This document shows, piece by piece, positions 43,016 to 50,872 of a DNA stretch of 64,000 nucleotides. The stretch comes from DATDEW01 sp046590205. GTDB taxonomy: Bacteria > Bacteroidota > Ignavibacteria > Palsa-1295. The stretch spans positions 1-64,000 of the forward strand of contig JBKJTT010000022.1 in NCBI GenBank assembly GCA_046590205.1, written 5' to 3'. The notes beneath the pieces are model-generated. The model searched no databases and was not told the origin of the DNA. It saw only the letters and a program-made list of their open reading frames with translations. A program made the translations under genes and the position numbers. Positions within the stretch are counted from its first letter, which is position 1; every line of letters begins with the position of its first letter.

Positions 43016-43186
43016 TTACTGCGGTGTCATCCGTGTCTCGACGTAGCGAGCTATATAGAATATCATAATGCCGATAGCGGCATACATATACTCCTCACCC
43101 ATTGAGTTACGCATCACACCTGCAACAAGCCCTACACCTGTTGTAGCAATACCGATGCCTTGCATGAATTTTAGAAATATCAGCAT
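43016..43186 (-). CDS. Small 56-aa membrane protein
   Basis: A short open frame with two hydrophobic stretches (about 1-24 and 33-47; MLIFLKFMQGIG and AAIGIMIFYIARYVE) and a polar C-terminus (VETRMTPQ). It starts at ATG 43186, directly adjoining the stop of the upstream glutaredoxin-like gene (0-bp gap), so it is translationally coupled in the lgt operon. I do not recognise a family. The start, strand and hydrophobicity support a real gene. Confidence 0.6.
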   Translation of the reverse strand: MLIFLKFMQGIGIATTGVGLVAGVMRNSMGEEYMYAAIGIMIFYIARYVETRMTPQ

Positions 43187-43453
43187 CTAAAATAATCCGA
43201 ATAGTTTTCGTGCATTCACTTTTTTAATAACATCGTCGCGTGTAGTACGGTATTTTGCCGCGACCTTCCCGTTGACAATAAGCACAGGAATCTTATCCCA
43301 ATAGAGCCGATAGAGTTCATCATCTTCTTCTATCTTCCGAATCTCAAGATCGAAGTCAACATAATCTTGGGCTGATTCAAGCTCGACAAACATCTCATCA
43401 CAGAGTGTGCATCCGCCTTGCTTGGTAATGAACTCAACTTTCGCTTTTGCCAT
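43187..43453 (-). CDS. Glutaredoxin-like DUF836 protein
   Basis: 88 residues from the ATG at 43453. GCTLCDEM gives the CxxC motif (about residues 12-15) near the N-terminus, followed by a helix, DYVDFDLEIRKIEEDDELYRLYWDKIPVL with the cis-proline segment (KIPV), and a GKVAAKYR strand. The thioredoxin-fold, CxxC and length fit DUF836. It lies 2 bp after lgt and directly before a 56-aa membrane protein. Confidence 0.8.
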   Translation of the reverse strand: MAKAKVEFITKQGGCTLCDEMFVELESAQDYVDFDLEIRKIEEDDELYRLYWDKIPVLIVNGKVAAKYRTTRDDVIKKVNARKLFGLF

Positions 43454-43455
43454 AC

Positions 43456-44328
43456 CTATGATTTCTTCGATGGTTTTTGCGAGAATATGTATATACCGGC
43501 TATCACTAAAGCAATCGATATCCACTGCGCCATTGAAAGCCCTGCATAGAGTTGATTGACACGCAAGAACTCAACGAGCAAACGTTCGATTCCCATAAGC
43601 ACAAGAGTTAAGCCAAATGTCTTCCCGACAATATTCCGATAGTCTTTGCGTTTTCTCTTCAAGAATTGATACGCAATAGCGGCGAAGAAAAATTCGTATA
43701 ATGGTGTCGGGTGACATGGTGTTTCTTCATCGAACCTATTTATACGGTAACCCATATCATCTATCCTCGAAGGTATTGCCTTGAGCGAATCATACTTCCA
43801 CTCTATTCTTTCATCGGGGTAACGCTCGAAGTGTTCGGCAAATGCAGAGGTCGGTTTTACTGTCCCGTTCGCATAGCTCATACCCCACGGAGCATGTGTC
43901 GGGATGCCATAATCACCATCGCCTGCAAGTTGACAACCGAGACGACCGATACCATACGCGAGAAATACTATCGGCGCTAGGACATCGACGATTTCTTTTA
44001 ATGGTAGCTTCTGTGAGCGTATATAGAGAAGTATAATTACCATCGCCAGAATAAAACCACCGTAAAATGTAAGTCCTGATGGTGAGAAGAGCTGCCCTAT
44101 CGGGTCGCGCATAAAACTATCCCAGTCCTCAAATACCGAGAATATCTTTGAGCCGGCAACGCCGCCAAGAAGCGCCATGATGGTCATACGCGAGATATGC
44201 TTCTGATTCCAGCCGCGAATCTTTGCCTCCTTCGAGAATAGGTAATTCGATACCAGAAAGGCAATAGCCATCATAAAGCCGAAGCTATAAATGGTAAGTG
44301 GTCCTAGTTTGAAGAGTATTGGGTACAT
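43456..44328 (-). CDS. lgt: Prolipoprotein diacylglyceryl transferase
   Basis: 290 residues with seven membrane helices. The Lgt signature is visible in YGIGRLGCQLAGDGDYG (about 140-156; the arginine is catalytic) and HPTPLYEFFFAAIAY near 205. Lgt attaches diacylglycerol to the lipobox cysteine of prolipoproteins in the inner membrane, so it matures the many lipoproteins encoded in this window. It heads an operon with a glutaredoxin-like and a small membrane protein. Confidence 0.94.
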   Translation of the reverse strand: MYPILFKLGPLTIYSFGFMMAIAFLVSNYLFSKEAKIRGWNQKHISRMTIMALLGGVAGSKIFSVFEDWDSFMRDPIGQLFSPSGLTFYGGFILAMVIILLYIRSQKLPLKEIVDVLAPIVFLAYGIGRLGCQLAGDGDYGIPTHAPWGMSYANGTVKPTSAFAEHFERYPDERIEWKYDSLKAIPSRIDDMGYRINRFDEETPCHPTPLYEFFFAAIAYQFLKRKRKDYRNIVGKTFGLTLVLMGIERLLVEFLRVNQLYAGLSMAQWISIALVIAGIYIFSQKPSKKS

Positions 44329-44384
44329 CTATCTTGCTGATTTGATTGGGGTATAACGAAAAATTCGGAAAAAAGTGTAATTGA

Positions 44385-44873
44385 ATGAAACTTGTTGGAA
44401 CAACTATCGTTCAAACAGATATTATGACAGTAGCAGACAGACTCAAAACCAGTAAATTCCGCTCCAAAGAGCAGGAAGCACTCCTTGCAATTCTTGTTAC
44501 CGCAAGCCATATTAAGAACGAGATGGGCAGCGATATTTTCGCAGGTGAACTCTCGCAAGAGCAATACAACATCATGCGTATTCTTCGCGGAGTTTATCCC
44601 GATGGGCACTCATGTGGTGATATTTCATTACGGATGGTAGATAACTCCCCTGACATAACGCGCCGAATTGATGCGCTTGTCAAGAAAGGATATGCTACAC
44701 GCGAGAAATCAGCCGAGGACAGAAGAGTTGTTGTTACTCGCATCACGCAAAAAGGTCTTGATCTGCTCGCTAAACTTGATGAGAGTGTATCCCAAAAAGA
44801 ACATGTCATCATGAACAAACTCTCGGCAGAAGAATGTAAGACGCTCATCGCGCTCTGCGAAAAGATTATCTAA
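44385..44873 (+). CDS. MarR family transcriptional regulator
   Basis: 162 residues; the ATG at 44385 or the ATG at 44424 may be used. Winged-helix MarR pattern: ELSQEQYNIMRILRGVYPDG, SLRMVDNSPDITRRIDALVKKGYATREKSAEDRRVVVTRITQKGLDLL (recognition helix and wing with the D-R-R motif). It lies 42 bp upstream of a secreted YceI gene on the same strand, and MarR-YceI pairs recur in Bacteroidota, so YceI is its likely target. Confidence 0.88.
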   Translation: MKLVGTTIVQTDIMTVADRLKTSKFRSKEQEALLAILVTASHIKNEMGSDIFAGELSQEQYNIMRILRGVYPDGHSCGDISLRMVDNSPDITRRIDALVKKGYATREKSAEDRRVVVTRITQKGLDLLAKLDESVSQKEHVIMNKLSAEECKTLIALCEKII

Positions 44874-44915
44874 TTAACGTGTTTTTTTTGTTATTCAAAC
44901 TTAGAGGAGAAACGT

Positions 44916-45548
44916 ATGTTTAAGAACAGAGTAATTATTGCTATCACCGCTGTATTTATCACAGCAATTGCATTTGTAAAAACCGAAGCAAACGCGCAGA
45001 GCACGTTCAAGTTCAGTGATAAAGTTGGAAAGAACCAATTTGAATGGAATTCGACAATGCCTGTTGAGACAATCGATGGCACTGCAGAAGGCATCACAGG
45101 TTGGCTAACCTTTGACCCTGCAAAGCCAACAACAATTACTGGCACAATATCAGCTACCGTTGCTTCAATGAAATCAGGCAACGACATGCGCGATCAGCAT
45201 CTCCATAGTGACTCATGGCTCGACGCGGCAACGTATCCGCAGATTACATTCACTGCAAAGACAGCAAAGAACGTAAAACAGAATGGCAACAAATACACTG
45301 CTGATGTAACAGGTGATTTCTCGATGCACGGCGTTACAAAGTCAATGACAATCCCCGTTGAGATTCAGTACATCAAGGCAAATGCAGAGACAGCTAAGCG
45401 CGCACCGGGTGATCTCGTAGCTCTTTCAGGTACATTTGTTGTCCCAATTAAAGACTTCAATGTTGCAGGCAGCAAGGGTACAATTGGTAGTAAAGTTGGT
45501 GAGACTATCACTATTAAGGCGAAGCTTTACGGCGCAAGCGGTTTGTAA
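44916..45548 (+). CDS. Exported YceI family lipid-binding protein
   Basis: 210 residues. Sec signal (MFKNRVIIAITAVF, cleavage near residue 27, NAQS). The YceI barrel follows: STFKFSDKVGKNQFEWNSTMPVET, SMKSGNDMRDQHLHSDSWLDAATYP (the DxRDxHL signature), DVTGDFSMHGVTKSM and DFNVAGSKGTIGS. It probably carries a hydrophobic molecule in the periplasm. It is the exported counterpart of the cytosolic YceI at 15351. The 19 nt ending at its ATG (CTTAGAGGAGAAACGT plus ATG) match that gene's exactly. Confidence 0.9.
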   Translation: MFKNRVIIAITAVFITAIAFVKTEANAQSTFKFSDKVGKNQFEWNSTMPVETIDGTAEGITGWLTFDPAKPTTITGTISATVASMKSGNDMRDQHLHSDSWLDAATYPQITFTAKTAKNVKQNGNKYTADVTGDFSMHGVTKSMTIPVEIQYIKANAETAKRAPGDLVALSGTFVVPIKDFNVAGSKGTIGSKVGETITIKAKLYGASGL

Positions 45549-45568
45549 TTAAAGAAAAGTGGTCCTTA

Positions 45569-45657
45569 GAGTTTCTTAGTACGGGGCGAGGAGATATGCG
45601 TAAGCATAGGATGGTGATGATGGTTAAGGTACCTCGTCCCGGCTAAGACTCTCTTTT
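45569..45657 (+). terminator. Long stem-loop with U-tract, structured RNA or terminator
   Basis: Arms 45569-45591 and 45632-45653 are complementary over about 22 positions with a few mismatches (for example ttag/ctaa, cgagg/cctcg); an inner tatgc/gcata hairpin sits in the loop, and four T follow. It lies between yceI and the 89-aa membrane gene. It could be an attenuator or a terminator; no known riboswitch family was recognised. Confidence 0.45.
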
Positions 45658-45676
45658 ACATAGAAAGGATACTCCC

Positions 45677-45946
45677 ATGTCAGCAATCACAAAACGTAAT
45701 ACAGCTATCTCTCTTGCAGTGGTAGCACTCGGAGTTCTCATCTACTGGTGGGCATCCTCCGGACATATCCTGACGCTTACGAAGATAGCGGTAGAGAAAA
45801 AAGATGAGCTATTCGGCACAACATACATCGAATGGCAAGACGGCTTCAAACTCGGCTTAGAATACACAGCCGCCGTAATACTCCCGATGCTCATCGCTTC
45901 CCTCTTCTTCTATAGAAGCTACCGGAAGCAAATCAGGCACGCATAA
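45677..45946 (+). CDS. Small two-helix membrane protein
   Basis: 89 residues with hydrophobic helices at about 10-28 and 60-80, a charged linker (EKKDELFGTTYIEWQDG) and a basic C-terminus. A GAAAGGA site lies 7-8 nt before the ATG. No recognised family. Preceded by a long hairpin and followed by a terminator at 45971, it is the last gene of the MarR/YceI cluster or its own unit. Confidence 0.6.
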   Translation: MSAITKRNTAISLAVVALGVLIYWWASSGHILTLTKIAVEKKDELFGTTYIEWQDGFKLGLEYTAAVILPMLIASLFFYRSYRKQIRHA

Positions 45947-45970
45947 TTTCATAGAGATTATCCGCTTTAG

Positions 45971-45999
45971 AACCCCTTGCCCTGCGGCAAGGGGTTTTT
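45971..45999 (+). terminator. Terminator of the 89-aa membrane protein gene
   Basis: A perfect 11-bp stem (aaccccttgcc 45971-45981, ggcaaggggtt 45986-45996) with a 4-nt loop followed by T-rich sequence. Confidence 0.85.
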
Positions 46000-46131
46000 G
46001 TTTTGTAACTATTAGTGATGGTAAAGTGGAAGGTATATGAATCTGCTGGAACCATACTCAATACAAATTAGCTACTAATTGCTTAACAATCGCACTTACT
46101 TCACTCTTCACTTTTTTTCGACTCACCAACG

Positions 46132-48258
46132 ATGAAAACTCTCTGTCTATTCCTACTCATAATCTGTTTTTCACAAAGTAGTCATGCCCAAAGCAATGAT
46201 GTCCCACCGGGCAAAAGAACATTCTCAGGAGAATGTTATAAGAACTTAACACTCATCACTTGTCTAAAACAGGTACATATTGTTGAAGAAGGTAGTATTA
46301 TTCACACTTACTTCGCCCCTCATTATGCTGATATAATAGATGCACAATTTAAAATTAGGGTAGGAGGTCAGTTTAGCGATGATCGTCTCCTTATCCTGCT
46401 TAGCGATGGCAGCACTGTTCAGTTACGGTTTCAATTTGGTAAATGGGCAACACTTTATTACGATCCAATCCCAAATGATGTGACTTTTAATGAATACTAT
46501 AAAATATTGGGTGATGATTTATATGTGATGACCTATAATGGGGTGTATGTCTCTGACAGCGGTTATAACTGGGCAATAGATACAATAGGTTTGAACAATC
46601 CAATGTACTATGATATTGATATAGATACCATGCAAAGAGTTTGGCTATGCACATCGAACGGCTTGTTCACTCAAGAATTAAATGTTACAACTTGGGTCAA
46701 AAACAACAACTATACTGGCATTGGATGTGATCATGTGTTCATTAATCGCAGACAAAATGTATGGGTTTCCTATTTCAACATGCTATATGTAAGCTACAAT
46801 AGAGGATTAAGCTTTCAGGAGGCACCTAGTGGACTATCTTCTGCAAAGATCGAAGCCATCAGCGATGATGCATTTGGGAATATCTACGCCATGAGTAAAA
46901 ATAACCTTTTTTATTCTCAAGGAGGCACACAACCTTTTGTTCAGATCAGTCAACCTGTGATAACTGATTTTGATCTATACGTTAATAAGAATGTATTGAA
47001 TGACATTGCCGGTGATACACTTATTTACCTCTTTACTGATGCAGGTCTTTATACATCTTCAGATATAGGTGTGACATGGATCTACGACCAAGCTCTCCGC
47101 GCTGATCATTTCAATTCCGTTGCATCAACTGCAGATGATAGGTTGCTGATGACCACCAATACCGGGCTATTTCGTTTGGAACACGATGATACAACATGGA
47201 CAAAGCGCTACCCTCAAAACGGATTTCTTAATGACACCAAAGCTTTTAGAGCAACAAATGGAGATGTCTATCTGCTCGCCGAACGAATCGGGACCAATAG
47301 TAGCGGCAGCTACAGCCACATGGTGTACAAAAGCACCGACAACGCAAATACATTTTCTGCTGATACCTCTGGTATCAAGACAGCTGATGTAGCGATGTCG
47401 CTATTCTTCGTCGATGAAAATGGTGTGCACCACGCAAGTGCAAGTGTTAATCAAGGCGGATACTTCATTAGGGTATGGAAAAAAGAACCTGGTCAGCAAT
47501 GGACGCTTGATACGGTCGGACTTCCATCTGTGGTGGGTTCTGATCTCCATCCTGCCTGCTTAGGAACAGATCATAGTGGTAAGATCTATCTCGCTCTATT
47601 GAATAGCGGAAACGGTTATACAACTATCTATTCACGACCTATTGGTGGCAATACATGGACATCAGAAACAGGATTGAACGGTTTTGTTTTCAATATCAAA
47701 GGAAGAAATGGCATCGTTACTGCCGGAACAGAAGCAGGAATGATATATAACAATGGAAACGGGTGGAAGACAGCACCACTTCCCGCAGGTGTTTCCCCCG
47801 TTGTTGGGTGGTGTGTATCAGAAGTAGATAATAATAATATTGCATGGGCTTACTATGATACTTATGATAATAATAACAACGGCAATATCGGTGAGGGCAT
47901 TTACTATACTTCAGATTTCATAAATTGGAAAGAGCCCAAAGGGAATGTAGATACTATTCTTTTCAGCGAACTGACAGCTATTGGCGATTCAGTGTATGCG
48001 ATTACCTTAGGTAACGATGGTATATATATCTTTGACACAACAACAACAACCGGAACAGCAGTCAACAACCTGTTATCTTCCGAAATGAATATTGTTGTCT
48101 TACCAAATCCATTTCAAGATGAAACGACTATTCAATTTGACCTAAAAGAACAAAGTAACGTCAGACTGACCATTTGCAATTTACTCGGAGAAGTTGTTTA
48201 CGAAGCGAATGAGTCGGTGATGGGGGAAGGACAACACGAGTTTAAGATTAATTTGTGA
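46132..48258 (+). CDS. Secreted propeller protein with truncated T9SS sorting domain
   Basis: 708 residues. Sec signal (MKTLCLFLLIICFSQ, cleavage near residue 19). The body has BNR/Ycf48-like propeller strands (VSDSGYNWAID, YNRGLSFQEAP, SSDIGVTWIYD, STDNANTFSAD) and wide insertions. The C-terminus has the first half of a T9SS sorting domain (VLPNPFQDETTI, then ICNLLGEVVYE, then GEGQHEFKINL), then stops at UGA (48256). The frame continues for 25 codons with a typical T9SS end (SNGVYLYDLTVNGAST and a K/R-rich tail) to a TAA at 48334, so the tag is cut by an in-frame stop. The truncated product should not be sorted normally unless the stop is read through. Confidence 0.8.
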   Translation: MKTLCLFLLIICFSQSSHAQSNDVPPGKRTFSGECYKNLTLITCLKQVHIVEEGSIIHTYFAPHYADIIDAQFKIRVGGQFSDDRLLILLSDGSTVQLRFQFGKWATLYYDPIPNDVTFNEYYKILGDDLYVMTYNGVYVSDSGYNWAIDTIGLNNPMYYDIDIDTMQRVWLCTSNGLFTQELNVTTWVKNNNYTGIGCDHVFINRRQNVWVSYFNMLYVSYNRGLSFQEAPSGLSSAKIEAISDDAFGNIYAMSKNNLFYSQGGTQPFVQISQPVITDFDLYVNKNVLNDIAGDTLIYLFTDAGLYTSSDIGVTWIYDQALRADHFNSVASTADDRLLMTTNTGLFRLEHDDTTWTKRYPQNGFLNDTKAFRATNGDVYLLAERIGTNSSGSYSHMVYKSTDNANTFSADTSGIKTADVAMSLFFVDENGVHHASASVNQGGYFIRVWKKEPGQQWTLDTVGLPSVVGSDLHPACLGTDHSGKIYLALLNSGNGYTTIYSRPIGGNTWTSETGLNGFVFNIKGRNGIVTAGTEAGMIYNNGNGWKTAPLPAGVSPVVGWCVSEVDNNNIAWAYYDTYDNNNNGNIGEGIYYTSDFINWKEPKGNVDTILFSELTAIGDSVYAITLGNDGIYIFDTTTTTGTAVNNLLSSEMNIVVLPNPFQDETTIQFDLKEQSNVRLTICNLLGEVVYEANESVMGEGQHEFKINL

Positions 48259-48336
48259 GGGCACTCCAACGGAGTGTACTTATATGACTTGACAGTGAAC
48301 GGAGCTTCAACACGGGGTAAGATAATGAGAAACTAA
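48256..48336 (+). other. In-frame UGA and remnant of the T9SS sorting domain
   Basis: After the UGA at 48256-48258 the same frame encodes GHSNGVYLYDLTVNGAS and a basic end (GKIMRN), then TAA at 48334-48336. This is the expected second half of the sorting domain, with no frame change. Confidence 0.7.
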
Positions 48337-48345
48337 TTTTCGAAA

Positions 48346-48378
48346 GAAGCTCGCTATCTATGCACTATAGCGAGCTTC
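48346..48378. terminator. Stem-loop between convergent genes
   Basis: A perfect 12-bp stem (gaagctcgctat 48346-48357, atagcgagcttc 48367-48378) with a 9-nt loop between the T9SS propeller gene and fbp. No strong T-tract on either side. Confidence 0.5.
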
Positions 48379-48395
48379 ATTACAATTAGGAACAG

Positions 48396-49400
48396 TTACT
48401 TTGCCAAGAACCGCTCTACCTCATCTACATTCTTTGGGCTGCCTACTACGAGGGGGGTGCGTTGGTGGAGTGCTGTAGGGATTACATCTAAAAGGCGCTT
48501 GCCCATGCCGTCGGTAGCTTTGCCGCCGGCTTGCTCGATGATGAACGACATCGGGTTCGCTTCATAAAGCAATCGTAGTTTTCCTCTCTTACTTTTAATA
48601 TCTGCCGGATAGAGGAATACCCCACCATAAAGCAACGTACGGTGAACATCAGCGACCATCGAGCCGATGTAGCGCAAGCTATATGGCTTCTTCTCCTCTT
48701 CGGGAATTTCCTGTTTTACCCAATCAATATACTTCTGCATCCCAGGTGACCACTTCGTGTAGTTGCCTTCGTTTACGGAGTAAATACCTTTATGCTCAGG
48801 TATCTGAATGTTATCGTGCGAAAGCAAGAACTCACCGACAGAGGGGTCATAGGTAAAACCAAACACGCCACGCCCTGCCGTATAGACAAGCATCGTTGAT
48901 GAACCATAGATTGCATATCCCGCCGCAACTTGTTTATAGCCGGGTTGCATCACGTCTTCGGGTGTGCCGTCAGTACCGTCATCACTTATTCGACGAAGGA
49001 CTGAAAATATTGTGCCTATAGATACATTCGCATCGATGTTCGATGAGCCGTCGAGCGGGTCAAAGCAAAGAATGTACTTCCCTTTCGGATATTCTTCGGG
49101 TATCTTGATAATATCATCTTCCTCTTCGCTTGCCATGCAACACAAGTGTCCGCCGTGATCCATAGCGCGGAAGATAACGCCGTTGGCGAACTCATCAAGC
49201 TTCTGAACGACCTCACCTTGTATGTTCGTCATATCCGTCGAGCCAAGTACATCGACAAGTCCGGCGCGTGTCACGTCGCGATGGATAATTTTTATCGCAA
49301 GCGTAAGGTCTCGGAGCATTGCCGAAAAATCCCCGGTCGCCCCTTTGGATGCGCGTTCTTGTTCGATTATGTGCCGCTCGATTGTTATGACTTTGCTCAT
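48396..49400 (-). CDS. fbp: Fructose-1,6-bisphosphatase, class I
   Basis: 334 residues. Class I FBPase landmarks: metal-binding SEEEDD (about 95-100), FDPLDGSSNIDANVSIGTIF (about 118-137; the DPLDGSS motif) and GMGKRLLDVIPTALHQRTPLVVGS near the end. It removes the 1-phosphate in gluconeogenesis. Its leader carries copies of an ACTAACGACTAT-type repeat. Confidence 0.95.
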   Translation of the reverse strand: MSKVITIERHIIEQERASKGATGDFSAMLRDLTLAIKIIHRDVTRAGLVDVLGSTDMTNIQGEVVQKLDEFANGVIFRAMDHGGHLCCMASEEEDDIIKIPEEYPKGKYILCFDPLDGSSNIDANVSIGTIFSVLRRISDDGTDGTPEDVMQPGYKQVAAGYAIYGSSTMLVYTAGRGVFGFTYDPSVGEFLLSHDNIQIPEHKGIYSVNEGNYTKWSPGMQKYIDWVKQEIPEEEKKPYSLRYIGSMVADVHRTLLYGGVFLYPADIKSKRGKLRLLYEANPMSFIIEQAGGKATDGMGKRLLDVIPTALHQRTPLVVGSPKNVDEVERFLAK

Positions 49401-49430
49401 GTATAGTCGTTAGTGGATAGTCTTTAGTTT
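49400..49430 (-). repeat. ACTAACGACTA-type leader repeat before fbp
   Basis: On the minus strand the gap before fbp reads actaaagactatccactaac then gactatac up to the ATG: a degenerate tandem of an ACTAAnGACTAT unit. A similar string precedes ychF at 63680-63712. Confidence 0.4.
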
Positions 49431-49796
49431 CTAGTTAGAATCGAAGAGTGATGGTCCTTCAAATTCTTTACGTAGTTGTGCTATTTTCGGTGAAATTTCT
49501 TTGAGTTCGTTTTGGGTGATAATCCATATCCTATGTATTTGAACTCCAAAGTACTCATGTATGAGAACATCACGCAAACCCGCTATTGAACGCCAAGGTA
49601 TATCAGGATTAGCACTTCTAACCTCTTCTGAAATGCTCTTTACTGCCTCATCAATAATTTCAAGGTTGCGAATGACTGCATCTTGAATGAGATCGTTTGC
49701 AAGGAAATGTTCTTCGGAAACATTTTCAAGATACATTAGTATCTTGGCAATCGCTTCGTCAATATCAATGATGAAAAGTAATTCTTTCCTTTTCAT
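49431..49796 (-). CDS. hepT: HepT-like toxin (HEPN domain)
   Basis: 121 residues. The HEPN RNase motif R-x4-H-x-Y is present as RDVLIHEY (about 84-91). Helices before it (EAIAKILMYLENVSEEHFL, AVIRNLEIIDEAVKSI) match the HepT family. HepT is an RNase or ribosome-targeting toxin that MntA inactivates by AMPylation of the Tyr in the motif. Its ATG overlaps the mntA stop by 4 bp (type VII toxin-antitoxin layout). Confidence 0.85.
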   Translation of the reverse strand: MKRKELLFIIDIDEAIAKILMYLENVSEEHFLANDLIQDAVIRNLEIIDEAVKSISEEVRSANPDIPWRSIAGLRDVLIHEYFGVQIHRIWIITQNELKEISPKIAQLRKEFEGPSLFDSN

Positions 49797-50089
49797 AATA
49801 TACGAATTTCTGCTGCAAGGATTTCATCCCGGAGTAACGGCTTTAATGCTGAATACTCAACAAGATCAACATTCCTACCGAGTATATCCTCAAGCCCATG
49901 CTTGAGTTTAATGTATTCAAATAATGACCTTGAGGAATCAAGCTCAATAAGTATATCAATGTCACTATCTGCTCTCTCTTCCTCACGAGAGTGTGAGCCA
50001 AACAAACCGGCACGACGAACCCCACTCTGTTGCAAAAGCGGTAAGATACTCTTTCTAAGATTGTCTATTCGGGCATTCATTACGTTCAT
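49793..50089 (-). CDS. mntA: MntA-like nucleotidyltransferase antitoxin
   Basis: 98 residues from the ATG at 50089 (ATG at 50080 also possible). The minimal nucleotidyltransferase motif GSHSREEERADSDIDI gives GS-x9-DxD (about 27-42), the metal-binding core that transfers AMP. It neutralises HepT by adding AMP to its active-site tyrosine. It lies 25 bp downstream of dut and overlaps hepT, so it may be expressed with both. Confidence 0.85.
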   Translation of the reverse strand: MNVMNARIDNLRKSILPLLQQSGVRRAGLFGSHSREEERADSDIDILIELDSSRSLFEYIKLKHGLEDILGRNVDLVEYSALKPLLRDEILAAEIRIL

Positions 50090-50114
50090 ATAACCAACTA
50101 TAAAAAAGATGAAT

Positions 50115-50558
50115 TCACTTCGTACCTGTATGTCCGAATCCCCCCGCTCCGCGAGAGCTATCGGCGAGGTCTTCGACCTCGACCACATTCAGCCGCTCGT
50201 ACTTTGAGATGACAAGCTGGGCGATACGCTCGCCTCTAACGAATGTGACTGACTCTTTACCGAGGTTGATGAGAATGACCTTCACCTCGCCACGGTAATC
50301 AGCGTCTATTGTGCCGGGGCTGTTCAAGCAGGTGATACCAAACTTGGCTGCAAGTCCGCTTCGAGGTCGTACACCCCCTTCAAATCCTTCGGGTATTTCG
50401 ATCGCTATACCGGTCCGGACGAGTTTCCATTCGCCAGGTGAAAGCGTTACCGCTTCCGATGAACGGAGGTCGAGTCCCGCCGCATGTTCGGTAGCGAAGG
50501 ATGGAAGTTGTATATCGGATGTATCAGGTGAAAGACGTTTGATGCGAAGTTGAGACAT
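50115..50558 (-). CDS. dut: dUTP diphosphatase
   Basis: 147 residues. The five dUTPase motifs are visible in order: AAGLDLRS (1), PRSGLAAK (2), GTIDADYRGE (3), RGERIAQLVI (4) and the C-terminal SSRGAGGFGHTG (5, the flexible tail closing the site). The trimeric enzyme hydrolyses dUTP to dUMP and pyrophosphate. It starts 1 bp after the ABM gene and is the second gene of a run with mntA/hepT. Confidence 0.95.
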   Translation of the reverse strand: MSQLRIKRLSPDTSDIQLPSFATEHAAGLDLRSSEAVTLSPGEWKLVRTGIAIEIPEGFEGGVRPRSGLAAKFGITCLNSPGTIDADYRGEVKVILINLGKESVTFVRGERIAQLVISKYERLNVVEVEDLADSSRGAGGFGHTGTK

Positions 50559-50559
50559 A

Positions 50560-50847
50560 TTATCCTATAAAATTGAGTACTTTAATTTCTGCCGGTTTTG
50601 CAATGTTTCCTTCTTGCTCTTTACCAGCAAGTATGAAATGTTCTGTCTTGAGGTGTTCATCGAGTGCCTCGCGGGACGTCCACTTCTCGAAGAAGGTGAA
50701 CTCGCTGGGAGAGTCGGCATTTTCGTATAGGTCATATTCGATGCAGCCTACTTCTTGGCGTGTCGGAGGGATGAGGCGTTGGAGCACATCACCGATGAGG
50801 TCTTCCTTCCCCTTTGCTGCAAATATGGTAGCGACAACAGTTATCAT
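50560..50847 (-). CDS. Antibiotic biosynthesis monooxygenase-like (ABM) protein
   Basis: 95 residues with the ABM/YgiN ferredoxin-like fold: MITVVATIFAAKGKEDLI, PTRQEVGCIEYDLYEN (the conserved EPGC-type turn), FTFFEKWTSREALDEHLKTEHF (the diagnostic E-x-W and H-x-x-T/S-x-H segment). Such small dimers are quinol monooxygenases or stress proteins. It sits directly upstream of dut. Confidence 0.85.
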   Translation of the reverse strand: MITVVATIFAAKGKEDLIGDVLQRLIPPTRQEVGCIEYDLYENADSPSEFTFFEKWTSREALDEHLKTEHFILAGKEQEGNIAKPAEIKVLNFIG

Positions 50848-50872
50848 GAAACATTATGTATTTTTGTGCAGA

